A stretch of DNA of 62,000 bases from Phoronis australis (GCA_002633005.1 NMRA01000026.1:428434-490433); one strand, 5' to 3'; positions 10,181 to 21,275 are shown, counted from the stretch's first letter. Numbers and translations are program-made. Notes: generated by a model from the letters alone, not told the origin.

Positions 10181-13100
10181 TTGGCGTGATTTATCCACGT
10201 ATCAAGTTTCATTAGGACACGCGCCATACAGCTCTGTAAAGATAAATTCTGAAAAAATTACCGTTACAGCGTCGCGTACACACCTTGCGTCCTATTCATG
10301 TAAAATGCAACTATCCTAGAGATAATGTAGTCATTATATAGTGTGCAAATTTTAAGGCAACCAAACGAAGAATATGGCGTGTTGTGCCAGCGATGGCAGG
10401 GTCTATAACCCATGTTGTACGACCTTAAAGCCTGCGAACGTAGGCTTCCCTCGTCGGTTCTCATAGCTTAGTAAGTAAATCACCGACGAATATCTGGAGA
10501 AATGTACCGGTAAGTTGTAGCGCGAAATAGACGGCACATTCCAGGTTATCCTTGACAAAATCTATCTGCATACCGAATTTCAGAAGAATCCTTTGAGAAC
10601 CCAGAGCAAAGCGAAAAAATCGTAGACCATGTCAAAGCGCCGTCTAGTGTTCGATTTCGCCTTAATACAAAGGCCTCACACTTTGAGTTTCTAACTGTGT
10701 GTAGATTTTATTTTGATCGGTCGTGAATCCCGAGACGTATGCACTGAGCCGTGTCGTGGGACCTAAGTCAACAGTAAATACACGTTGTGTCAATTCGATG
10801 TCGATCGTACAAAAAATGTGACCTGTAGCGTGTGACAGAAAAACTACACAAAAACAAAAACTTCACGACAAAGCAACATTTAGGGGGCCAGCCCTTGGAG
10901 GGGACCCGTTGACGGTATCCATGCAGTCACCCTTTGTGTTAACGTCTTAAGAGGCCTTTCACAGGTACAGGGCCCAATGATAGAATCCTGTTTTTGTGAA
11001 ATCGTATAACAATTTATGTTAAGGAATCCACTTCTTGGAGGATCACACGATGATGGAATTTAATTTTAAGTGTCACTCTTTTCAATTTTTTAATGTTTAC
11101 ACTTTCATATCAAGGGCCCTCCTTTGGAGGAGGGTTTTCTGTCGGAGGGGCGACCCTTAGCTACTCTATAAATCCGGTACTGTCAACAATTTACAAGGGG
11201 AACAAGATAAGTTTCCAAATTTATCAAAAAAGCAAATTCCTGAAAAGCACGTAAGTATCAAGACATTAAGCCCAAAGAACAAAAAATTATTGTTTTGAAA
11301 ATATAATAGGATAGACAGCCATCGAAAGGATGGAAGAACATATAGCTGGCAATTTGTGAATTACACAAAAGGAATATATCCGATATTTTTCCATCGATCG
11401 TTTGTTGACGATCTGATTCATTTAGCTGAATCCTCGTTCACATTCGAACAAGGAAGTGTCGTAATGCATGATGTAAAAAGATGGTTGGCTGTGCCTACGT
11501 GCGCCTACGCCCCACTACAGCACTGTTTAGAAAACTTTACAACTCAGGCAGCCTCTTTCAAAAGAAGGTAAACCCGGGCGCAGAATCTGATCCTCGGGAA
11601 CCGACTTTGAACCGTCGTCGTACTGAAGCGCGAATATATTTTTGGGAGACTTTTCCTCAGCCACCAGAAACTGGGCTATGACTCGCATTAGGTATTTTTG
11701 AAAAAGCCACAAAGGCAATGTATCTTGGTGTTTGGAAGCTTGCCCTTTCATAAATACGTTCAAAGTATAACCCTAATAAAATGAGCCTTACCAAACTGGA
11801 CGAATACCTACAATCGAGCTGAGCTGCCTCTATCAAGTACTTGAATCGTAGTTTAGCAGACCAGCGCCAATTCGTATTTGAACACCTTTACTTAGCGTGA
11901 GCTGTCAGCTTTTAAACACTTGAGTGAGGCGGACAGCCCTGCTCCAAGAGCTATTCGTCTGGCGCTGGCCCTTAGGCCTCATATTCACTGTCCGTGAAAT
12001 TTGATGGCTGTCTCCCTGAGATTTGCCCCCTCCCCGACCTATGGCTGGCATGGGGGTCGATAGAAAGTTAGCGACATCCGGAGAATGGGGCTGCGGGGGG
12101 ATTTGGCGAAGTAGAGTGGTTTTGTGTCCCCTTAATACTTTTTACCTTCTTACAGGCCTGTGAAGCGCCTTGGAGTTAAAAACATTACCGCGCTCATTCG
12201 ATCTTGAATTGTTGACGAATGAGGCATTTATCTATAGCAATGCGTCACTTTCGAATTCGTAATTTTGGGGTTTTTTAACCCCAAGGAACTAGGAATCGTT
12301 TTCTTGAGTGGCTCGATTTTCATTTTTAGTCGCCCGCTTGTACAGGGTGGAATGCAACTTTAAAATTGGCCAAAAGTAAATAAATTGAAATCATTGGTAT
12401 TACTCTTTCGGATATCTGTTCTGATGCAAAGAAAACGTTCCGATACGCTCAGGTGTAAACAAAGATCTAGAAAGAGATAAAGATAGTGAGATTAACACTT
12501 TTATTTACATTGAGGTGCGATACAATAAATAATAAATTGCAGTTAAATTAGAAGACCTCCTTTACACAAATAGAAGTATTTTAAATTTCGGTCTCGTGAA
12601 AGTACTTACTCGACGCATCAATCGAGACTCAGTAAAACGCGTTCAATGTTCATTCCACATAAAGACTTAATCCACATTTCGTCGCGATTCTATTTTCTGT
12701 CCCGAGCAGTAACCGAGTCACGTGACCGTACTGCCGTGTCCGCACCTTTTGGGTCATTTCACGGACACTTGGCACGGTTATTGCACGTCGGGCGTATCAA
12801 GACGTATACATAAATAAACAATAGACAAATCAATAATAAGTTAATGATACAAAACAAATACGTGAGAATTACTTTAGAAAAAAATGAAGTAGCGCTAGCG
12901 ACTGACACATTAGGACCAGGAAGTTGGCTGACACAGCTCTAGGGGGTGCTGGAAAGGTAAATAAATGTTTTAAGATTGTTTTGCATACGCAGCTGTTGTG
13001 TCGTAGTTGGTTATTTTTTAACCAATGAAAGGGAAATCCTCCACTTGACTAATTGCTTTGCTCTAAAAAGAAATGGTGTTAATAATACTATCAACTTTCG

Positions 13101-13193
13101 CTTGGAGGTAGTGGAAGATCATGATAACTACTTTTTGATTCAGAGTGTAGTCCACAAAGATAGGCGTGTGGAAGCGGAACAACCAATGGCAGA
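10181..13193. other. Intergenic, dispersed repeat fragments only
   Basis: No exon is supported. The segment 12278-12375 (ATTCGTTTT-like, CGATTTTCATTTTTAG, ACAGGGTGGAATGCAACTTT) is one member of a dispersed family also seen at 51410-51505 and 56860-56950. Nearby text at 12155-12175 (CTGTGAAGCGCCTTGGAG) resembles common LINE 3' tails, but this is only a visual impression. Confidence 0.45.
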
Positions 13194-13412
13194 TTAAGTA
13201 GAGCCGTGAGGACCTCTGGTGGGCATTGGTAAGCTAGTGGAAGAGGTGACCTTCAGGAAAACCTTTTGGGCACGGTTAGTTGAGACACAAATATTAAATA
13301 GTGTATATTCAGCTGCAGTAATACCGTAGTGGTTCATCTTCTGCAAGAGGACTCGGTGGTCTGTTGCGTCGAAAGCTTTTGAAATATCACGATGGGAACA
13401 AATACGGTCCAA
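13194..13412 (-). mobile_element. LINE reverse transcriptase fragment (non-LTR)
   Basis: The minus-strand frame reads DISKAFDATDHRVLL then QKMNHYGI, followed by QKVFL and TSSTSLPM..RGPHGS. This matches the non-LTR reverse transcriptase finger/palm block DxSKAFDxVDHxxLLxKLxHYGI and the later GVPQGS motif (here RGPHGS). The order and spacing are right for a CR1/L2/Jockey-like element. Only about 70 residues remain, and neither the FADD box nor the endonuclease is visible. It is a dead, truncated copy. Confidence 0.8.
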
Positions 13413-14328
13413 ATGTTTAAGCGAAGTTCTGTACGTAGAGTGAAAAATTTTGAAGCCTTATTGATGTTTATAAAGAATATCATTTTCATTTAAGAAATTT
13501 GAAAGTCATTATTTGTGGATAAATTTTTCGATACATATACAATTTTGCATTGTAATTCTTGTTGTGAGGTAATAAATGTACTAAAAAACTAGGTGGCTCA
13601 GTGGGTTGAAAGCGAATTATTGACGAATCATAGTATGCACTCGTTCTTGGGAAGGGGCATGCGCAGTCGACTTGTAGACTATGATCCATGAGTTACCAAG
13701 AGCATTGGATTCGGTTGAAATAACAGGAAAAACAAAATTAAATGGCATCTGAATGACATTGGCGTAAGTATGCATGATTTTAGGGAAGTGCTCGTATAGG
13801 TGATACAGCCGGACAGACCTTCAGGGGCGCGCATGGGGGATACAATCAGCTCGATAGTGAGAGTGCAGTGCAATAAAGTTATACTAATCAGACGGAAAGG
13901 TTACGTAAGAAAACGGAAAGAAAACGTTATTCATTGCGAGTTTTACTCCCAAGGTGGCACTGAACAGTTAGGCTGCGGCCACGGCCAATTTGCAGTGCCA
14001 AAATATTAAAATCTAGGGGTAGGCCAGGCTTGAGGGCATTTTTAGTTAGGTATTGAATGTAGGTCAAGCGAACTGAATGTGGTTTGCTTGTATTTGTGAA
14101 TATGCTGAGAATAAACAGGCCACTTTCTCGGCTGTGGCTGCACTCTTCTTCAAGATGGTGGCCCCCTGTTGCAATTGTGCATTACTATGTACTCAACTGA
14201 GAAATAGGCCGCGATTTCAGGTAGCCCTCAAACAAGCCAGATTTGCAAAAAAAATAGTTGTTTTCGGCAGGGAAGTGGTGGTTTTGGGATGAAAAGTGCT
14301 GATTTTGCATTTTTTGCCCTTATTTTTC

Positions 14329-14772
14329 TTAGTCTAGTCTAGTCTTTTCAGTGGGAGTGAAAGGTTCAAATATACAAGAGAGAATAAGGTTTCTGTGCTC
14401 ATCAGTAGGGCTTGTGATGTGAAATGACTCAAAACTTTTCTTTATTTGCATGAAGTTTTTGACAGAGTGAAGAAAGTGTGAAGAGTCCATTGACGTGTGT
14501 TCTGATAGGCAAACCCCTTTGAGAACTGTTCTGTACCTCCCAAGGGCAGTCTCGACCATTCAACAGCTAGCGTCATCTCTAGTACAAGGTTGATCGTCGC
14601 TTAGTTGTACGTTCATTGATGAAGATCTTGTTGCTGGTGAGAAGTTTGCGTATTTCAAGGCTGGACGATCCGTGTAGATGAATGTGCAGATATGGTTTCT
14701 GGTTTTATTTGCGTTTGGTTTTCCATGTTTATGGGCTCTACTTATGTCCAGCTTAATATCCTTCTTTACCAA
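14329..14772 (-). mobile_element. Probable LINE ORF1-like fragment
   Basis: The minus-strand frame 14772-14560 contains LDISRAHKHGKPNANKTRNH, then ICTFIYTDRPAL. It resembles the xxIERAHRxGKPxxxKxRPIIVxF motif of L1/CR1-type ORF1 RNA-binding proteins. The continuing frame to 14329 shows no clear homology. It lies about 1.1 kb from the reverse transcriptase fragment at 13194-13412 and on the same strand, so both may derive from one decayed element. Confidence 0.5.
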
Positions 14773-14868
14773 TGTTTATTATCGGGTTGACAGTGACGCC
14801 CTCTTTTTTGACCTACCGTATTTGTTTCCGCTTACAGCAACACATTCTAAAAAGATATTACTAAACTG

Positions 14869-14913
14869 GTCTCCGGTACTTACTTCTGCACTGAACAAAT
14901 AAGTACCGGAGAC
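14869..14913. repeat. Perfect 14-bp inverted repeat
   Basis: GTCTCCGGTACTTA (14869-14882) and TAAGTACCGGAGAC (14900-14913) pair perfectly around a 17-base spacer. The stem extends a few bases further with mismatches. Confidence 0.85.
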
Positions 14914-15729
14914 TAGGTATTGCTAGACTTATTTGTCACAGAAAGTCTTTCCGAAAATCTTACTGGCTAAGATCTCTGACATGAGCATTTCTCGTAACTT
15001 CTAAATGTCTCCAGACATACGGTATCGTTTTATGATAGAGCCTATTCGTGTCTGTTCTTCTTTATAAAAACTGATAGCTGAAAGTCTCTAACCTTGGCCA
15101 ATGCGACCACAGACATATTGTTCCATGTAACCTTATACAGTGTAACTTTATACAGTTTAAGTAAACTTCAGCAAAACAAAAAGGAATATTCACTCCTACG
15201 CCACTAGGATTTGCACGCAAGAGGGCGCGAGAAAGCGTGCACTGTTCATTCCTGAGTATCCAGTGAATTCCTCTGCACATCAAAGGCTTGATGGCGCCGA
15301 ATGCAGTGAGTAAGTCGCTATTCATGGCATCGGCCGATGAGTATTGGGTTAGATAATTAAACCAACCAGCCTACTTGGCGTACAAATTTCAAAGTCAAAA
15401 AAGGAACAATAAGTGCGACAAACTATCGACACTTCGTTTTGATTTTATTCCACTTTAAAAATCGTGGAAGTCATGTTTTTATAGCCCTCATGCAAAAAGT
15501 AACTTTTTAAGTTTCACTTTTCACAATTCCTAACATCGTTTTGTGAATACTGCACCAGTACACTACTTGTATGAGACAGTTTCATTAGAATCCGACCAGC
15601 CATTGGCAAGATGTGATGTGACTAGTTACTCAAATTTGTACATTTTTCTTGGGTTGCAGTGGACACGTACATATGTCCTTGTACGATTAAAACATTTCGT
15701 GGTCTTGAAACCTTTTTATACCAGTCACT
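14914..15729. other. Intergenic, no feature seen
   Basis: An 87-codon open frame on minus (15325-15062) has no recognisable motif. Nothing else is supported. Confidence 0.4.
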
Positions 15730-15873
15730 AAAACCGCCTCCCGTTCAGTAACGCTAGGACCTCGCTAAAAGGCAAGACTACGTGAGATATTGCCGTGCAT
15801 TTTAAATGAGAACACGTGACTTTGACTAGGTTTTAATTAGGTCCTAGCGTCTACTGAACGCACGCCCGGCTTT
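15730..15873. mobile_element. Small foldback (MITE-like) element
   Basis: The left end AAACCGCCTCCCGTTCAGTA..CGCTAGGACCT is matched by an inverted right end AGGTCCTAGCG..CTACTGAACG near 15838-15860. The outer part CGCCTCCC / CGCCCGG is imperfect. A half copy in opposite orientation is at 2607-2660. Copies at separate loci support a mobile origin. Confidence 0.6.
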
Positions 15874-16065
15874 CACGAGTAACTCGCTCCTGACAAAAGC
15901 AAGACAACTAGTTGTTGCTCTTGTCAGCGATATGCAGCAAATTTGAAAAAAATGAGAACGAACAAAAAACACAAAAACTCTCAGTGTGAAATAATGCGTA
16001 TGCGCATGTGCCAAGAGCTTCTTTTAAAAAAGCATTATTTCCGCATATTGACGCACGTAGTACAC

Positions 16066-16717
16066 TAAGTTGTTTAGGCACCCGCTTGAGTGGCGCCTCG
16101 GTCAAAGGTCAAACGCGAAAGGTCAAAAGCCAAGTGTGATGAGTGCAGCAGGAAGGGACATCAGCCGCCTACCAGCAGGGAGTGACAATGACGTCATAAA
16201 TCATTACGTAATGTGAGAGAGGGACCTCGATCCAAAGTCAAGGTCATGCGTCTTACCGCAAGACATCGGTAAACCGGAAGAAACGAGGTCGAATCGGACG
16301 ACACATGTCTGCTGACATCATCAGGTAGGTTAGAGCGTGGCACCGTCCACCACCCGAATGTTCTAAAAAGAATATGTTGTGTTTGTAGAGTTCAACTGAC
16401 CGAGAGTGGGAACAAATTGGGATTATGTTGCGTACTGAATAAGAACAAAAGGTTGATTACCTTTTGTGCGCGCCATGTGTCGGTGGACGGTGCCACGTTA
16501 TAACCTACCTGCTGATGTCAGCAGTCACGTGACGTCCGATTCGACTTCGTTTTCCTTCCGGTTTACCGACGTCTTCCGGTAATACGTATGACCTTGACCT
16601 TGGATTGAGGTCCCTCTTTAACAGGTCCAATTAAACCTATTACGTAATGATCTATGACATCATTGTCACTTCCCCTTTGATCGAGGCGCCGCTCAAACGG
16701 GGCGCCTAAACAACTTA
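16066..16717. mobile_element. 652-bp foldback element with very long inverted arms
   Basis: The outer ends are TAAGTTGTTTAGGC (16066) and GCCTAAACAACTTA (ends 16717), perfectly complementary. Complementarity continues inward for most of ~290 bases with gaps: GTGACAATGACGTCAT / ATGACATCATTGTCAC, ATTACGTAAT on both arms, GGTAAACCGGAAG / CTTCCGGTTTACC, GCTGACATCATCAGGTAGGT / ACCTACCTGCTGATGTCAGC, and GTGGCACCGTCCACC / GGTGGACGGTGCCAC. The unpaired centre is about 130 bases. No transposase is encoded. It sits just beyond the 3' end of the GPCR gene. Confidence 0.85.
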
Positions 16718-16901
16718 CTATACTACTGGCGCGTGATCTAAATGCGCGCGTACTTTGGGTTAGATTGTCTTTCATCGTTCAAGAACCAATTGCCGACAGA
16801 CCCTCAAAACCATTCACTGTCACTCCTTACTTGATCTTACTGTCTTGCGTTTTACGAGGACCAATATCACTCCCAGGTTTTGAGAACAACCGATTCATTG
16901 C

Positions 16902-18663
16902 TTACGCTGTATCTAGTCCTTGACATCCGAGAGGCTTCATTTCAATGTCATTAGTGTTTTCACGAGATTTTGGCAAAAACACTTTCCTCGGATTGGAAAA
17001 CTCGACTTTACGAACAGCGTGACCGTTTAGCATATCCTTAGAGTGACTACGAAGGCGCGGATTCATGGAGTTTGTCAGGATCTCAGACCTTGTGCTGACA
17101 CGAGAGTCTCCATCTGTACCCCTGCGTCCTTTGCATCTGCGCCAAACGTCACAGAAACACCTGAGATTGGCATTGAACAGCAAGAATACGTATGGATTGC
17201 ACACTGAGTTTGTTGGCAACATGCTCGACGCAATTGCGGTGAGCATAGGCCAATATGGCGGCACAGATTTCCCTTGGTAAGCCACGCTCCACATTTCCAC
17301 AAAGATATAAGGCACCGTGCAAATAATATAGATGACCACTATGACAATGGTCATTATTAAAGTTTTTGTCTTCGCCTTTCGGAGAGAAGTGGAGGTGGTG
17401 GCATGCAGTCGGATCTTCCCAGGCTTCAGTGGCGTGTCTCCATTCGATTGCTCCCGGCTGTCGCGCTCTTTCTTGCAAATTTTCAAGAATATTCTGAAAT
17501 ACGCTACGAGGAGTACTGTCACGGGAAAGAAGAACAAGATTATACTGGAGTAGAGTAGGTAAACTTGCATCTCCCACGGACTCGCACCCTTCCTTCTTAA
17601 GTAACCGATGCAAATCGGTTTGGTTGACACATTCTCTCTGTCAATTACCCTCAAACAGCCAACGCCGTGCAGAAATAACTGCGGCAGAGCGCCAACAGCT
17701 GCCATGACCCAGGCTATGAGAGCCAAAATCCACACCTAAACAGAATGCAGATATAACTGTTATATTTGATGGGTAAGTTTCAGTAGCAAATTGACTTGAC
17801 TGGACAGCCCTAAGTGAACACAAACTTACGCGGAGGTGTCGGATCGGCATGTCTAGCGAAACTAATTTAGGCTTTGTCCTTCCCTGTTCGTTGCAAATTT
17901 CCAAAATCCCCGCACCACCAATATTTCTCCTCTCAACTGACACTGCAAATTGTTGTGGGATACATGCCCCCGCGCTTCCTACGGCCCTATCTTCACGAAG
18001 TACATTAATTTTGATACCAGTGACTTTTCAAGATACTTCATACGTGAAATAGTTCCTCGAAAACTGAACCTCAACGCACTGGTGGTGGGAATAAGTTTTA
18101 AAAAATGGGCAACGGGTATCATTTTCCTGAAAACATGCTTCAAGATTTTTGGGAACCTAGTGGCCGACATCAAATTTTATCTGTTTTCAGTTGCGTAAGT
18201 AGATTGTGCATTTTACCTTTACTGGCTGTCTGAGGGGGCTTCTAATGGCTTGGTGACGATCAAAAGCAAGCATCATGACCATGTTAGTGCTGCTGAGCAT
18301 GGCAACGATTTGCAGGAATTTCACCAATCGACACATGAAATCGCCGGCAAACCATGTACTTCCCAAAACTTCAGTTAACAGTTGACTGAGTATTGCGAAC
18401 TCAGCAACGAATAAGTCTGCCACTGTCACGTACAGTATCATGAGATTAACACGTGACTTCAATCGTCTGCTGTTTGTCCATAACCAGACGACAACAAGGA
18501 TGCACCCGATGTTGCCAAGGACAATCTCGGCTATGAGCGTGATAACACGAGGTTCCTTGCTGTACGCATTAACATTTGTCAGGGGATCAGTTTTATTAAA
18601 GACGAAACATTGCTCTGCATCAACACCATCCTCTGTGTACTCAGTAATAGATGAGGTATTCAT
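16902..18663 (-). CDS. Vasopressin/oxytocin-type class A GPCR, two exons
   Basis: Exon 1 runs 18663-18217 (149 codons, ATG at 18663) and ends AAG before GTAAAA. Exon 2 runs 17735-16902, follows CTGTTTAG and ends TAA. The joined product is about 426 residues. Visible features: N-glycosylation sites N2 and N23; TM1 LGN (residue 51); TM2 VADL (D83); TM3 cysteine 111 and DRH 135-137; TM4 AWVMAAVGALPQLFL; extracellular loop 2 with NVS and a cysteine; TM5 with FFFP; a basic third loop; TM6 KTLIMTIVIVVIYIICTVPY; FVEMWSV; and TM7 CNPYVFLLF. CRLVKFLQ, ALPQLFL and EMWSV are closest to nonapeptide (vasopressin/oxytocin) receptors; GnRH/corazonin-type receptors are the alternative. Its expected role is peptide sensing at the plasma membrane through G proteins. 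DRY, CWxP and NPxxY are all altered. The second intracellular loop is about four residues shorter than usual, so a missed microexon is possible. Confidence 0.88.
17736..18216 (-). other. GPCR intron with a decoy 32-nt exon-like segment
   Basis: On minus, 17861-17830 lies between AG (17863-17862) and a consensus donor GTAAGT. It could encode DMPIRHLR, which joins neatly into the TM4 exon as LRVWILALIAW. However, its phase needs one extra base from exon 1, and exon 1 offers only phase-0 donors (at 18216 or 18222). I therefore leave it out of the gene model. Confidence 0.45.
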
Positions 18664-18949
18664 CGTACTTTCTGAAAATATACAAAGAACACGCTTTTAA
18701 TCTGAAGGGACACGTTACCGGTATTTTTTTGTTTGTTTTTTTTTACCAAATTAGCATATTTTACTTGCTCTAAAAGCTATTTTGAACATTGTCCGTCGAT
18801 TTTTAAAAATGTAAACCACAAAATGTGACACGGCTGTGAGCATGGTGGGCTGAATCGCGATCGTATTGGTTTTATTACCTGCTGCTAGCATGATTGGTTA
18901 CAAGAGTAATCGAATGGCAATACCTTATTGCCGCGCCATTAGGTCCATG
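18664..18949. other. Upstream of the GPCR start codon
   Basis: This is the 5' side of the minus-strand receptor gene. No TATA box or 5' UTR exon was recognised. Confidence 0.4.
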
Positions 18950-19358
18950 GGCGTCTGTGGAGAATTGCAAAATTTAGGCGCATGCGGCAATATGCGAATC
19001 ACTTGGGTAAAAAAGGCCGCGAAAAAAGGCATTATTTCGGCTATGAGCCCGTAGGCCTAAAGTCGCGGCAATGCCGTAATACAAAAGTATTTACAAAATT
19101 TCTTGAAAATATGCCAATCAACTCCAAAGATAAAGAGGCAAACGTAAAAATATTGCAATGAGGAGGCACAGCAGTAGTCAAATGCACCTATATGCGAATT
19201 AATGTGTGGACTTATGCAGCTGACATTATCTGGGCTTATGTGCGAAACATGGGCGCATGCGCTAACATGCGAACCACTTGGGTAAAAAGGTCGCGAAAAA
19301 GGCACTATTTCGGATGTTTGCCCATAAGCATAAAGGCGTGGCAATACGGTAGTACCGA
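18950..19358 (+). repeat. Two direct copies of a ~125-bp repeat
   Basis: Copy 1 at 18950-19080 and copy 2 at 19227-19358 share, in order, GCGCATGCG, CATGCGAA or TATGCGAA, CACTTGGGTAAAAA, GGCCGCGAAAAAAGGCA / GGTCGCGAAAAAGGCA, CTATTTCGG and GGCAATGCCGTA / GGCAATACGGTA. No protein is encoded across both copies. Confidence 0.75.
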
Positions 19359-19729
19359 GTCTGGGACTGAAAATCTTTTTTAACCGTGGTTGTGGAGAAG
19401 TGATTAGCAAAGCTGCCAACACAAATTCTTCCAAAATTCTCATCACCTACTTATTTCCATCTGGTATTGAAGTCGTTGTCTACTTCAAACCAACATGTGT
19501 AAGGCACATAATCAGTTCAATGTCCGCCCACAATACTTTGGACATCTGAGTCCAGTTGCCAGACTGTGCAACTTTTTACGACCGGAAGTTAAGTCGTATG
19601 ACCGGCAGGAGGACTTCCGATTCTGGCCTCTAACTCCAATGGTCTCACTCTGACGAACTGGAAAATATCGGAATCGGTTATACTGTGCACGATTCTAGTA
19701 AGACTCACAATATGTATCTTAGATAACAG

Positions 19730-19973
19730 GGGCCTGTTTTATCAAAGGTCGTAAGACTCATGGTCGTAGCTATGACTGTCCGTAGGCACATTTCTGCAAA
19801 GGCGACGTTGCAGAGCGAAACATTGCTACTGACGTAAACGTGACCGCAGTTATCATTTGTGAAAGTTGAAAGCCCATCTTCATAAACTTCGTCACTGAAT
19901 TGTTTGCTAATGAAAAGGAAGTTATGACTGTCTTAGCTAAGAAAAGGCTTGCGACATTTGATAAAACCTGCCC
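19730..19973. mobile_element. MITE with GGGCCTG termini
   Basis: The left end GGGCCTGTTTTATCAAA and the right end TTTGATAAAACCTGCCC are inverted, 15 of 17 positions pairing. The interior contains GTCGTAAGACTCATGGTCGT and CTTAGCTAAG. A diverged relative is at 25771-26019. It is non-coding. Confidence 0.75.
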
Positions 19974-21113
19974 GACATTCGCAACTACGATATAGTTAGA
20001 TGAATTTCTAACGCAGGCGCAACTCGGCGCCTTCGTGGGGGAAACTCCACACCTTCAGTTTCCGTTCTGTGACATCCGACACACACATCGGAAGTTAAAC
20101 GTGTGGATCCAGCAGACGCCGCCAGTGAGTGTGATGTTTTCCGATCACGCAAATTCCCAGATCTCGCGCAAAGTACGCAATTGGCGTTCCTAGAATAGTA
20201 CATGCTCACGCTACAGACTCACAGCCAAAGTACAATGTATTTATACGTCCAGTCACAGGATTGTTTTTCATCCCTGATTTCTGTGTCCGCGATTCTCTTC
20301 TGTCTCCATTTGTAAAGCACCGTCTACACGGTTCGATTGCAGTTTGTAATCGTCTCATATATAGATTAATGTTATTTCTGGGTGCTGAATTTCATAGGCG
20401 TATCGGAGGGCCAATGATGTAAAATTCGACCAAAACATGAAAAAATCGATAAGCGCAACATATAATGGAAAATTAAAGATCAAATGAGCCGCGTCTACTG
20501 CGAAACAAGGAGAAGAGAGATAAATTAAGGTTAAACAGAGAACCTATGTCAATTATTTACGCGAGGAAGTATGTAGAATTTGTGTCCAATAAAATAACAA
20601 AACATTTCCATAAAGGATATTACAGAATCAAGATATGTGGTCCAAACAACCAAAAAGTACGAGGCGGGACTGAATTATAATGCGTTGATATCGAAGACAT
20701 GATACAGATTGGGCCCTAATGTAATATACCCCATGGTGTGTGTCACAGTGTCAAAATCATCGATGTTTTCGGAGGAAGATTGCCAAAAGTAGAACTTACT
20801 TTGTAAACAGTCAGGGGTAAAACACTTTTTATGCGACTGTAGCTGATTACTGCAAACGTGAAAATTTTCTTTCGAGGATTGTTAACAGTTTTGTGGATCT
20901 CAAGGTCCTTAAGCTGCCATTTTTAAAATAAGAACAGCTACCTCTGGAATAACTGTTATTTGTTAAAATCGGCCAAAATTTGGACAGGTTACTCTTCCGA
21001 TGTTCAGCTGTTCACCTCTTCTGTTCACGAACTCTCAAAAGAGCATCACTCTTGGCTTCCGCCGGTTTTGCAGCCGTTTTCCACTACACAGGAAACAGGA
21101 CTGGCTTCCACAA
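19974..21113. other. Intergenic, no feature seen
   Basis: No exon or recognisable repeat was found, apart from the family-X copy that begins at about 21114. Confidence 0.4.
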
Positions 21114-21275
21114 ACGCAAGAATCTCTCAAAAAAAATTAGATCACCCTCGGAACCAGGAAAAGATGACCACTGAGGTGATTGGTCTGTGACTTTGGGATG
21201 TTGAATTATGGGGAAATCCAGCGTTCACTTTCGATGCGCGAATATTTCTTGCCTTAGGTCTACAGAACGCAGCCT
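21114..21275 (+). repeat. Dispersed repeat family X, copy 1
   Basis: The segment runs from ACGCAAGAATCTCTC to CTACAGAACGCAGCC and includes GAGGTGATTGGTCTGTG and GGGATGTTGAATTATGGG. Related copies are at 26940-27085, 31550-31813, 42890-43010, 45857-45920 (inverted) and 56039-56240. Confidence 0.7.

Noticed and set aside
17149-17613. 154-codon minus-strand frame inside the GPCR exon
   Set aside because: It is an out-of-frame shadow of the receptor coding sequence.
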